A stretch of 64,000 nt of DNA from contig CAJONB010000007.1 of assembly GCA_905235715.1 (NCBI GenBank), forward strand, positions 32,835-96,834. Direction: 5' to 3'. Under the pieces are notes generated by a model. It was not told the DNA's origin and did no database searches. It saw only the letters and a list, made by a program, of their open reading frames with translations. Shown here in pieces: positions 17,182 through 25,136 of this stretch (position 1 is its first letter; each line of letters opens with the position of its first letter). Made by a program: the position numbers and the translations under genes. Source of the stretch: an uncultured Ruminococcus sp. (lineage in GTDB: Bacteria > Bacillota > Clostridia > Oscillospirales > Acutalibacteraceae).

Positions 17182-19290
17182 TTATTTATCTGATTTTTTT
17201 GTTGCTTTCTTTGCTGCGGGCTTTTTCGCTGCAGGCTTCTTTTCGGGAGCTTTCTTTGCTGCCGTCTTCTTTTCTGTTGTGTCTGCCTTTGCCTTTTCCT
17301 CAGCCTTCTTTTTCTTGCGTGTTTCGGCTGCTTTCTTCGCGGCTGCCTTACGCTTTTCGGCTGCTTTTTCAGCGGCGATTTCCTTCGGACTCTTTTCTTT
17401 TTCGACACACTTGAGATAGAGAGCGCTCATGGGCGGCAGATTCAGGCAGATAGACTGATCAAAGCCGTGCATTTCCTCACCGTCGGAGTGGATGTTGGTG
17501 CCGTTGGTCTTGCCGGTACCGCCGTACTGCTCGTCGTCGGAGTTGAATACCTCGGCATAAGTACCGTAGTCCGGAACGCCGATATAGTAATTTTCTCTGT
17601 ACATCGGCTGGAAGTTGCAGACAACGATAATGTTGTTTCCTTCCTTATCGATACGGCGGAACGCGATAACGCTCTGCTGATAGTCGTCATGGTGAATCCA
17701 GTTGAAGCCTTCCCATGTGAAGTCGACCTGATGCATGCAGGGGTTCGCCTTGTAGAATTCATTGAGCGCACGGAAGAAGTCGTTGAGCTTCTTATGCTTC
17801 TCAAAGCCAAGCAATCCCCACTGCAGCTCCTCGGTGGAATTCCACTCATCAAACTGACCGATTTCAGCGCCCATGAAGGTGAGCTTCTTGCCGGGGTGAG
17901 CCATCATGTAGGACATGAATACGCGAACACCCGCGAACTTCATGTCATAATCGCCGGGCATTTTATTAATCAGCGAGCCTTTTCCGTAAACAACCTCGTC
18001 GTGAGAAATAGGGAGGAGGAAGTTCTCGGAGAACGCATACAGGAAGGAGAAGGTGATGCTGTTATGGTGATAGGGTCTCCACAGCGGGTCGAGGGACATA
18101 TAGGACAGCATATCGTTCATCCAGCCCATGTTCCACTTGTAGTCAAAGCCCAGACCGCCGTCGGATACAGGACGGGATACCATCGGCCATGAGGTGGACT
18201 CCTCGGCAATCATCATAACGGTCGGATGATGGAGGTGAACGGCGGTGTTCAGTCTCTGGATAAATTCGACAGCTTCAAGATGCTCGTGACCGCCGTACTT
18301 GTTGGCGACCCACTCGCCGTCTTTGCGGTTGTAGTCGAGATACAGCATGGAGGCGACTGCGTCAACGCGGATGCCGTCTACATGGTATTTATCCAGCCAG
18401 AACATTGCGGAGGATACGAGGAAGGAGATGACCTCATAGCGGGCATAGTCAAATACGTAGGTGCCCCATTCCTTATGCTCGCCCTTGCGGCTGTCTTCAT
18501 ATTCATAGCAGTGGATACCGTCAAAGCGGCCGAGACCGTGCGCGTCCTTGGGGAAGTGAGCGGGTACCCAGTCAAGGATAACGCCGATGCCTTCCTGGTG
18601 GCACTTGTCGATAAACGCCATGAACATTTCGGGCGAGCCGTAGCGGGAGGTCGGAGCATAGTAGCCTGTTACCTGATAGCCCCAGGAGCCGTCGAAGGGA
18701 TACTCGGTCATCGGCATGAACTCGATGTGGGTGTAGCCCATCTGCTTGACATAGGGAATCAGCTCTTCAGCCAGCTTATCGTAGGAGAAGGTGTTGCCGT
18801 CGGCATACTTTCTCCACGAGCCTGCGTGAACCTCATAGATGTTGATGGGGTTCTCAAAGTGGTTGTGCTCGGCTTTGTACTTGAACCATTCCTCATCATG
18901 CCACTCGTATTTATTATAGTTGTAGATAATGGATGCATTGTCGGGACGGGTCTGTGTATGGAATGCAAAGGGGTCGGACTTGAGTATCTTCTCAAACCAC
19001 GGGGTTTCTACGCAGAACTTGTAGATAGCAGTCTCGCCGAGATTAGCTACCCAGCCTTCCCATACGCCGCCTTCGGAAATCTTGTGCATGTGATTCGCGT
19101 TCTGATCCCAGCCGTTGAAGTCACCGACAACAGATACGCTCAGTGCGTTCGGCGCCCATACACGGAAGATCGTTCCCTGTACGCCGTCCATCCAGTAATC
19201 GTGCGCGCCTAAGAAATCATAAGCGCGAACGGCGTCGCCGCCGTGGAACAAATCGAGAGGATATCTCTCATCGTTTAAAACATAATTCAT
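17182..19290 (-). CDS. glgB: 1,4-alpha-glucan branching enzyme with Lys/Ala-rich C-terminal tail
   Basis: This 702-residue GH13 enzyme makes alpha-1,6 branches in glycogen. The start at 19290 follows AAGGAGAG; an in-frame extension upstream lacks a site. A CBM48 domain (TIFRVWAPNALSVSVVGDF) precedes the barrel. The GIRVDAVASM region holds the nucleophile Asp, MIAEESTSWP the acid Glu and ISHDEVV the third acid. After the normal C-terminal beta domain (MSALYLKCVE) there is an unusual tail of about 70 residues composed almost only of Lys, Ala, Glu, Thr and Pro in AAKK-like repeats, resembling histone H1-like tails. First gene of the glycogen operon. Confidence 0.95.
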   Translation of the reverse strand: MNYVLNDERYPLDLFHGGDAVRAYDFLGAHDYWMDGVQGTIFRVWAPNALSVSVVGDFNGWDQNANHMHKISEGGVWEGWVANLGETAIYKFCVETPWFEKILKSDPFAFHTQTRPDNASIIYNYNKYEWHDEEWFKYKAEHNHFENPINIYEVHAGSWRKYADGNTFSYDKLAEELIPYVKQMGYTHIEFMPMTEYPFDGSWGYQVTGYYAPTSRYGSPEMFMAFIDKCHQEGIGVILDWVPAHFPKDAHGLGRFDGIHCYEYEDSRKGEHKEWGTYVFDYARYEVISFLVSSAMFWLDKYHVDGIRVDAVASMLYLDYNRKDGEWVANKYGGHEHLEAVEFIQRLNTAVHLHHPTVMMIAEESTSWPMVSRPVSDGGLGFDYKWNMGWMNDMLSYMSLDPLWRPYHHNSITFSFLYAFSENFLLPISHDEVVYGKGSLINKMPGDYDMKFAGVRVFMSYMMAHPGKKLTFMGAEIGQFDEWNSTEELQWGLLGFEKHKKLNDFFRALNEFYKANPCMHQVDFTWEGFNWIHHDDYQQSVIAFRRIDKEGNNIIVVCNFQPMYRENYYIGVPDYGTYAEVFNSDDEQYGGTGKTNGTNIHSDGEEMHGFDQSICLNLPPMSALYLKCVEKEKSPKEIAAEKAAEKRKAAAKKAAETRKKKKAEEKAKADTTEKKTAAKKAPEKKPAAKKPAAKKATKKSDK

Positions 19291-19336
19291 AATCTGACTC
19301 TCCTTAAATAAGATTAGTACATAAATATACAAGAAT

Positions 19337-19365
19337 ATAATACCAGACGTTTAGGTGAATTTCAA
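19337..19365 (-). promoter_or_regulatory. promoter of the glgBCDA operon
   Basis: On the - strand TTGAAA (19360-19365), a 17-bp spacer and TATTAT (19337-19342) stand about 47 bp upstream of the glgB start. Confidence 0.8.
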
Positions 19366-19580
19366 GTAAAACCAGAAATTAAACGCCAAATTTTTCGTGC
19401 ATTTTTTATAAAAATTGTCAATTGCATGGTCAATATATACAACATGAATCGCGAAAATCATCATTAATTCACAAAAAACGGTTTTGGCTTTGAAGTGCCC
19501 TGAGTTGTCACGCTGAATGTTGTTCGATGACGGCAAGAAAAAGAATTCGGCTGTATATTTCCGAAAGGGAAAAATAGCAC

Positions 19581-19609
19581 TTGACAATTCAGCCGATGTA
19601 TATTATTAT
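19581..19609 (+). promoter_or_regulatory. promoter of rny
   Basis: TTGACA (19581-19586), 17 bp, TATTAT (19604-19609). The predicted transcript start is near 19616, giving a leader of about 275 nt. Confidence 0.78.
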
Positions 19610-19613
19610 TAAT

Positions 19614-19703
19614 CAGGATGGAATAATAGTATTAATATAACTATTTATCCTGAATCCGTTAATGGGTCGGATTCATCCTTTCGTATTAGACTCTCTTAGA
19701 GAG
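19614..19703 (+). promoter_or_regulatory. structured 5' leader of rny (hairpin cluster)
   Basis: Three successive inverted repeats stand at the start of the predicted leader: CAGGAT / ATCCTG with an inner AATAGT / ACTATT (19614-19652), GAATCCG / CGGATTC (19652-19674) and CTCTC / GAGAG (19691-19703). A short T-run follows near 19720. It does not match a riboswitch or T-box that I recognise. It may control RNase Y synthesis. Confidence 0.5.
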
Positions 19704-19891
19704 CCGTTATATATAGATATTTTTTATGTCCTATTGCCGGTCCGCGTATGCGGATGCTATTGATTGATGGCACAGCCGACCGAGATAACTACTATCGGAA
19801 CTGTGCGTTTGGTAATACAAAATTGAATATCTGAAGTAACGGCACCGTGAGTTGAGTTTGATTCAAAATCAAATCAAGGAGGTGTCAATGC

Positions 19892-21442
19892 ATGGATGCT
19901 TTGAGTATCATCCTCATCGTAGTCGCTTTGGTAATCGGCGCCGGCGCAGGCGTTGCCGTAGGCAGCGCATACCGCAAGAAGGTTGCCGAGGCAGAAATCG
20001 GCAGCGCCGAGCAGGAAGCCAAGCGTATTGTTGAGGATGCGATGAAAACCGCTGAAGCTAAGAAGAAAGAAGCTATCCTTGAAGGCAAGGACGAGGCTCA
20101 CCGCCTGCGTAATGAAGGCGAGAAAGAGCTTGCCGACCGCCGCAAGGAGGTACAGCGTCAGGAGCGGCGTATCCAGCAGAAGGAAGAGACCCTCGACCGT
20201 AAAATCGACAATGTCGAAAAGAAGGAAGACAGGGTACAGAAAAAAATGAAAGAAGCCGAGGCCAGACTCGCCGAGGTGGAAACAATCAAGAAGAGTCAAT
20301 TTGAGATGCTCGAGAGAATCTCGGGCTACACCGTCGATCAGGCAAAGGCTTATTTGCTTGATCAGCTTGAGCAGGATTTGGCGCATGAAAAATCCCTCAA
20401 GATTATGGAGTTTGAGCAACAGCTCAAGGACGAATCCGATAAGCGCGCCCGTAATATTATCTCGCTTGCGATTCAGCGCTGTGCCGCCGATCAGGTTGCC
20501 GAGGCAACCGTATCGGTTGTACCGCTGCCGAATGACGAGATGAAGGGACGTATCATCGGACGCGAGGGACGTAATATCCGCGCGATAGAGACCCTCACGG
20601 GCGTCGACCTCATTATTGACGACACGCCCGAGGCAATCACCCTTTCGTCGTTTGAGCCGGTGCGCAGAGAGATTGCGAGAATCTCTCTGGAGAAGCTTAT
20701 CGCGGACGGAAGAATCCATCCTGCGAGAGTTGAGGAAATGGTTGAAAAGGCACGCCGCGAGGTTGAGGCGAGCATTAAGCAGGCAGGTGAGCGCGCGGTA
20801 CTTGACGCGGGCGTCAACGGTCTGCATCCCGAGCTTGTAAAAATCCTCGGCCGCCTGAAATACCGTACAAGCTACGGTCAGAACGTTCTGAACCATTCGT
20901 TGGAGGTTTGTTACCTTTCCGGCATTATTGCTTCCGAGCTGGGTATCGACCCCACCGTCGCAAAGCGCGCGGGTCTGCTGCACGATATCGGTAAGGCGCT
21001 CGACCATGAAATCGAAGGCAGCCACGTTGAAATCGGCGTAGATATTGCGCGCAAGTATAAAGAGAGCGATGCGGTTATTCACGCGATTCAGGCTCATCAC
21101 GGCGACGTTGAAGCAAAAACCGTCGTTGCCTGCATTGTTCAGGCGGCTGACGCAATTTCTGCGGCACGTCCCGGCGCGCGCAGAGAAAACCTTGAAAATT
21201 ATATCAAGCGTCTGCAAAAGCTTGAAGAGATTGCCTCGTCCTTCAAGGGCGTCGAATCTTCTTTTGCCATTCAGGCGGGTCGTGAAATCCGCGTAATGGT
21301 CAAGCCTGAGCAGGTCAAGGATGATTCCATGGCTTCGTTGGCGCGAGATATCTGTAAGAAGATTGAGGAAGACCTCGAATATCCCGGACAGATTAAGGTC
21401 AATATCATCCGAGAATCGAGAGCCGCCGACTTCGCAAAATAA
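19892..21442 (+). CDS. rny: ribonuclease Y
   Basis: This 516-residue membrane-anchored endoribonuclease starts bulk mRNA decay in Firmicutes. It has an N-terminal transmembrane helix (about residues 4-25), a long charged coiled coil to about residue 190, a KH RNA-binding domain ([15 protein letters not shown]) and an HD domain with [12 protein letters not shown], whose His-Asp pair is at residues 364-365. The ATG at 19892 follows AAGGAGGTG. It stands alone with its own promoter, long leader and terminator. Confidence 0.97.
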   Translation: MDALSIILIVVALVIGAGAGVAVGSAYRKKVAEAEIGSAEQEAKRIVEDAMKTAEAKKKEAILEGKDEAHRLRNEGEKELADRRKEVQRQERRIQQKEETLDRKIDNVEKKEDRVQKKMKEAEARLAEVETIKKSQFEMLERISGYTVDQAKAYLLDQLEQDLAHEKSLKIMEFEQQLKDESDKRARNIISLAIQRCAADQVAEATVSVVPLPNDEMKGRIIGREGRNIRAIETLTGVDLIIDDTPEAITLSSFEPVRREIARISLEKLIADGRIHPARVEEMVEKARREVEASIKQAGERAVLDAGVNGLHPELVKILGRLKYRTSYGQNVLNHSLEVCYLSGIIASELGIDPTVAKRAGLLHDIGKALDHEIEGSHVEIGVDIARKYKESDAVIHAIQAHHGDVEAKTVVACIVQAADAISAARPGARRENLENYIKRLQKLEEIASSFKGVESSFAIQAGREIRVMVKPEQVKDDSMASLARDICKKIEEDLEYPGQIKVNIIRESRAADFAK

Positions 21443-21450
21443 GAAACAGA

Positions 21451-21478
21451 AAGCACTGCTGAAAGGCAGTGCTTTTTT
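21451..21478 (+). terminator. terminator of rny
   Basis: AAGCACTGC / GCAGTGCTT stem followed by TTTTTT, eight bases after the rny stop. Confidence 0.92.
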
Positions 21479-21517
21479 GATGATTGATGATGGATGATTG
21501 ATGATGGATGATTGATG
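21479..21517. repeat. short tandem repeat, 14-bp unit
   Basis: GATGATTGATGATG is repeated about 2.8 times. A second low-complexity stretch of TTTCTTATT-like units follows at about 21548-21592. A related simple repeat in the opposite orientation lies at 24888-24925. Confidence 0.8.
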
Positions 21518-21590
21518 TATATGATAAACAAGGTTTATTCAACTAATTTCATATTTCATATTTCTTATTTCTTATTTCTTATTTCATTTT

Positions 21591-22451
21591 TTAATAGTCC
21601 CACTGCGGGACGTACTTTTTATCCGCGCTTTCCATATCCTGTGCGAAGCCGTCAAGACCTAAATCGTATAGCTTATCCAGTACCTTTGCGTATTCGCGGC
21701 GGGTGATTCTGCGGTTGATATCGGGATATTCCGCCAAATCCCCAGCGGGAAAATACTGCGCCATCAGGCTGACGGGGACTTTTGTGCCGAATTCCTCCGC
21801 AATCCGTTCCATAACGCCGATACTGTTTTTTACGTGCGATGGTAACACCAAGTGCCGAATCAGCACACCGCGCTTCATCAAGCCGTCTACGATGATATTA
21901 TCTCCTGTTTGACGCAGCATTTCGCGGATTGCCTCAACGGCGGTTTCCGTATAGTCGGGGCAGTGTGACAGGCGCTGTGCAAGCGAATTGTCGCTGTACT
22001 TAAAGTCGGGGAGATATATGTCGATAACGCCGTCGAGCATTTTCAGGCTTTCTGCCTTATCATAGCCCGAGCTGTTATAAATCAGCGGGAGCTTCGGCCG
22101 GTAAATCGCAAGGCTCTCGAGAATAGTGCCGATGTAGTGGGTGGGAGTGACAAACTCAATATTATGGACGCCTATGTTCTCAAGACGTTTGTATTCCTCG
22201 CTGAGCGCGTAGGGCGTAATGTATCTGCCCGCCGTACCTGCTGAAATCTCGCGGTTCTGGCAGTATACGCATCTGAGGGAACAGCCGGAGAAGAAAATAG
22301 TCCCTGCTCCGTTTGTACCGCTGATAACCGGCTCTTCGTCATAATGCGGCGCGACACGCGCGAGCTTCGGCAGCGTGCCTACACCGCAGAAGCCGCCTTG
22401 ACGCTCCGTTCTTTCTATATGACATGACCGCGGACAAATATCGCACAGCAT
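21591..22451 (-). CDS. radical SAM protein, PflA-like
   Basis: This 286-residue cytosolic enzyme begins at the ATG at 22451 (MLCDICPRSC...), behind AGGCGGTG. An N-terminal cysteine cluster (CxxCxxxC...CG) precedes the radical SAM motif CSLRCVYC, which binds a 4Fe-4S cluster and S-adenosylmethionine. The overall form resembles the group annotated as putative pyruvate formate-lyase activating enzyme (COG1313). No glycyl radical enzyme gene is nearby, so the true substrate is not known. Confidence 0.87.
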   Translation of the reverse strand: MLCDICPRSCHIERTERQGGFCGVGTLPKLARVAPHYDEEPVISGTNGAGTIFFSGCSLRCVYCQNREISAGTAGRYITPYALSEEYKRLENIGVHNIEFVTPTHYIGTILESLAIYRPKLPLIYNSSGYDKAESLKMLDGVIDIYLPDFKYSDNSLAQRLSHCPDYTETAVEAIREMLRQTGDNIIVDGLMKRGVLIRHLVLPSHVKNSIGVMERIAEEFGTKVPVSLMAQYFPAGDLAEYPDINRRITRREYAKVLDKLYDLGLDGFAQDMESADKKYVPQWDY

Positions 22452-22503
22452 AGCTTCACCGCCTTTCACAGATATCATAGCACAAAAGCGACGGGATGAA
22501 AAG

Positions 22504-22734
22504 TCAAACCTTGAAATCGAGGAGAAAATCCTCGATCGCCTGATTCAAATGCTCCGGCGAAAGATTTTCCGCATTGAATCGCTCTACCAAGCGCTCGACC
22601 TTTTCGCGGTCAGAGGAAACGTCTTTGACGACACGTATCAGCTTCCCGCCTTCAAATACCGTAATCCCGTACGTTTTGTAAAATCCGCAAGTCCGGTCAT
22701 ACATACTCTGCACAAATATCCTGTATTCGTTCAT
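22504..22734 (-). CDS. small DUF6514-like protein
   Basis: This 76-residue protein is predicted to be cytosolic. The pattern YGITVFEG, a central VxxDVSSDREKVERLV segment and a C-terminal SPEHLNQAIEDFL resembles the Firmicute family DUF6514, as far as I recognise it. It has its own promoter with an inverted repeat in the 5' untranslated region. No function is known; it is not obviously linked to the radical SAM gene downstream. Confidence 0.72.
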   Translation of the reverse strand: MNEYRIFVQSMYDRTCGFYKTYGITVFEGGKLIRVVKDVSSDREKVERLVERFNAENLSPEHLNQAIEDFLLDFKV

Positions 22735-22754
22735 ACGCCCTCCTGCCAGAAGCT

Positions 22755-22773
22755 ATGTGAATATATTTCACAT
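22755..22773. promoter_or_regulatory. inverted repeat downstream of the DUF6514-like promoter
   Basis: ATGTGAA / TTCACAT, a perfect 7-bp inverted repeat with a 5-bp spacer, lies between the -10 box and the start codon. It may be a repressor operator or an RNA hairpin. Confidence 0.5.
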
Positions 22774-22782
22774 TCTTGTGCA

Positions 22783-22811
22783 ATAATATCACTTAATTCG
22801 ACTGATTGCAA
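22783..22811 (-). promoter_or_regulatory. promoter of the DUF6514-like gene
   Basis: On the - strand TTGCAA (22806-22811), 17 bp, TATTAT (22783-22788). Confidence 0.7.
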
Positions 22812-22933
22812 GCATTTCAACAAAAGTGTAATAATCATTACAGAAATCGACAAAATCATTGCAATATTTCTTGCTTCCGTTGGGGGAAAGGTATTGAAAA
22901 CCCGCATGGACTGTGATATGATGAATTTCGAAG

Positions 22934-23684
22934 ATAGGTTATATTTTGCGCGGTGCTGAAGAAATCTATGAGGTACCCGGCGATCAGTATCAAAAGCGAA
23001 TGGCGTTTTTGAACGAGGTTCTGGAGCTGGACAGCGCTTTTGAACCGGAAAGCCCTTTTGATTTCGGTAGAATGGAGTACAGAATAAAGTTCAGACTAAC
23101 CGATGATGATATATTTGTCGAGCATGACCAAAACGCAGTCACAGTCAAGTTCTGCGCCGATAAGGTATCGGTAGAACAGATTATCTCCTACACGCTTGAA
23201 ACCGTCCATGTCAAGGATATGCAAATCAAGGACGTGGAAATTGAGGAAATCATCAAGCGGCTGTACCGGCATACTGCTCTTGAGCTATGCGATTCCGCGG
23301 CTGGATTTGCCGTTCCACTGGTATACGATACCGCTGCTGTTGGTTGTTGTGGTATTCGCGACAATGATTTATACCGCGCTGAAAATTATGACTGCGGCGA
23401 TTTCCTTCTGGACAAAGGCGAGCGGTCATGTCACGCACATGCTGTATATGATCAATGACTTTGCCAAATATCCTGTTTCTATTTATAACAAGGCGGTACA
23501 GACGATTATCACTTATGTGATTCCGTTCGCTTTTACCGCGTATTATCCCGCGAGTTACTTCCTTACAGGGAACGACCCTTTGTTCTGCATCGGCGGTACG
23601 GTTATTGCCGGCACGGTGCTGATGGCGATTGCGCTTTTTGTCTGGCACAAGGGCGTGAACGCATACGAGAGCGCGGGGTCATAA
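22934..23684 (+). pseudogene. relic of an ABC-2 type exporter (ATPase and permease pieces)
   Basis: Two open frames carry recognisable pieces only. Frame one (22934 to about 23270) has a segment typical of the region after the Q-loop of NatA-like ABC ATPases (EEIYEVPGDQYQKRM), then jumps directly to the C-terminal domain ending in EIEEIIKRLYR. The signature, Walker B and H-loop are missing between them, and Walker A is missing upstream. Frame two (about 23270-23684) is the C-terminal half of an ABC2_membrane_6-type permease, with KYPVSIYNKAVQTIITYVIP and TAYYPASYF. Successive internal deletions have joined these pieces. No product is expected to function. Confidence 0.75.
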
Positions 23685-23774
23685 TTTCAGATATCAGATA
23701 ACAGTTTACAGATAACAGTGGATGGCGGGCGCTGCCCGCACCCGTTTTCTATTTTTGTACAGAAAGGGCTGTTT

Positions 23775-24866
23775 ATGTCAAATCCGTTCTTTTCGGTTTC
23801 CGAAATCGACCAAACAGAATATCTGACCCCGAAGGTTTCGCTCAACCGTGCCGTAATGGCAAAATGCCCTGTCGGCGGAATCGAAGAGGGCTTGGATGGC
23901 AGATGCTTCAAGGATATTTTCTCGCCTGACGCGATTGTCGCTGAAATGCGGCGCGTATCGCCCCACTATGGACTCGATTTCTCAGGCTATCCCGACTTTG
24001 CCCTGCCGATGCAGCTTGATAAAGCGCTGAAATCGAAGGATGCGCGCTACCGCCAGATGGCAAAGCGCATTGTCCATAAATTCGGCAACCGGCTCGGACT
24101 TTTGCTGCTGACGCTGAAAACGGGTCTGCCGGAGAACCGTGCCGCGCGCCCGGATTGGGACGACGCCTGCTGGAAATGCTGGAATCAGCTCGATACCGTG
24201 ATCCTGACGGGAGGGCTTGCAAGCTCCGGCTTCGGCAGGCGTATCAAGGAGCAGGTGCAGTCGGTCTTTGACCGGGCAGGCGTGAAGCCGTATAATATCA
24301 TGCTCTTCGAGAACGGTGCATATCTCGGTGTGATGGGACTCGGACAGCGAATGATGGAGGACGAATCCGCTTCGCTGGTGCTCGATATGGGGCAGACCTA
24401 CTTCAAGCGCGCTTATCTGAAAAAATCCGGCGGAATCGTCAGCGCCGTTAATACCTTCGACAGTCTTCCGTCGCGCTATATGCAGACGAAATTTGAAGAT
24501 GAGGGCGACAAGCTTGCCTTTGCGTATGACTTGCACAGCTATATTCTCAATATCATCGCGGGAACCTATAGGGAAGCGTCGGAGCAGACCGAGCTGAACG
24601 ACCGAATATTAATCAGTATTGCGAACTATACCCATTCAGGTATTCTCAATTCCGAGCGCGGAGGCTATGCTAAGCTCAGTATGCTGGGAGAGAACTACGC
24701 GGATGTGCTGGAGGAGCAGCTCTCGGGAGAGCTAAGGCGCAGTATTGAGGTGCGGCTGGTACATGACGCGACTGCGACGGCGATGTACTTCTCCGATATT
24801 CCGAACTCGGTGTGCATTACGCTGGGCACAGGCTTCGGCGTAGGCTTTCCTGAAATCAGGAATTAG
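23775..24866 (+). CDS. ASKHA-fold-like protein of unknown function
   Basis: This 363-residue protein starts at the ATG at 23775 behind GAAAGGG. I do not recognise a named family. Two stretches resemble the sugar-kinase/actin fold: VILTGGLASSGFG in the middle and ITLGTGFGVGFPE at the very C-terminus, like the phosphate and adenosine loops of ROK or hexokinase-like proteins. The usual N-terminal DxGxT phosphate loop is not evident. A metabolic kinase or a regulatory pseudoenzyme is possible. It stands alone between an ABC exporter relic and the amylase gene. Confidence 0.6.
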   Translation: MSNPFFSVSEIDQTEYLTPKVSLNRAVMAKCPVGGIEEGLDGRCFKDIFSPDAIVAEMRRVSPHYGLDFSGYPDFALPMQLDKALKSKDARYRQMAKRIVHKFGNRLGLLLLTLKTGLPENRAARPDWDDACWKCWNQLDTVILTGGLASSGFGRRIKEQVQSVFDRAGVKPYNIMLFENGAYLGVMGLGQRMMEDESASLVLDMGQTYFKRAYLKKSGGIVSAVNTFDSLPSRYMQTKFEDEGDKLAFAYDLHSYILNIIAGTYREASEQTELNDRILISIANYTHSGILNSERGGYAKLSMLGENYADVLEEQLSGELRRSIEVRLVHDATATAMYFSDIPNSVCITLGTGFGVGFPEIRN

Positions 24867-24887
24867 GTGCTTCGGGTAAATGCGGGC

Positions 24888-24925
24888 ATCAATCATCCAT
24901 CATCTATCATCAATCATACATCATC
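24888..24925. repeat. simple repeat, inverted relative of the 21479 repeat
   Basis: Degenerate ATCATC/AATCATC units form the reverse complement of the GATGATTGATG-type tandem repeat found after rny. Confidence 0.7.
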
Positions 24926-24930
24926 TTCTC

Positions 24931-24959
24931 CGACCGTGCTTATGCGCGGTCGTTTCACT
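24931..24959 (+). terminator. hairpin, probable terminator before the amylase gene
   Basis: CGACCGTGC / GCGCGGTCG stem followed by a T-rich stretch, 65 bp after the ASKHA-like gene. Confidence 0.6.
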
Positions 24960-25068
24960 TTTCGGGTGATTTTGTGAATATTTCTGAGTGCTTTGTCGGA
25001 TTTACACAAATTGCGACAAAAAAGATTGTGCAATAATTCGCGCCGAAATCTTGTCATTTTCATTTATT

Positions 25069-25091
25069 ATTTTTAACAAATATGATATAAT
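25069..25091 (+). promoter_or_regulatory. probable promoter of the dockerin amylase gene
   Basis: A perfect -10 box TATAAT is at 25086-25091, but only an AT-rich, weak -35 region is seen. AAGGAGAGG precedes the ATG. Regulation by a carbon-source factor is plausible, but I see no convincing site. Confidence 0.5.
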
Positions 25092-25136
25092 GGTTACAAC
25101 TGAGATTCGGTTATTTTACTCAAAGGAGAGGATTTT

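Larger units (their letters stand above)
19291..19891. other. 601-bp divergent intergenic region between glgB and rny
   Basis: No gene is supported here. It holds the glgB promoter near 19340-19365, the rny promoter near 19581-19609 and a structured rny leader from about 19614 on. The stretch 19366-19580 is AT-rich and shows nothing recognisable. Confidence 0.7.

Noticed and set aside
13342-19290. Glycogen operon as an unusual system
   Set aside because: glgB, glgC, glgD and glgA together are a normal Firmicute set; only the GlgB tail is odd.
19741-19790. tRNA-like hairpins
   Set aside because: CCGC/GCGG pairing exists but no cloverleaf, T-arm GTTCRA or acceptor stem can be built.
19614-19891. 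T-box, 6S RNA or known riboswitch in the rny leader
   Set aside because: No T-box antiterminator motif, no single long hairpin with central bubble, and no recognised aptamer core.
19874-21217. 447-codon open frame on the - strand opposite rny
   Set aside because: It mirrors the coding strand of rny, has no family similarity or RBS, and rny is certain.
21479-21517. CRISPR-like array
   Set aside because: Units of 14 bp are contiguous with no spacers; it is a simple tandem repeat.
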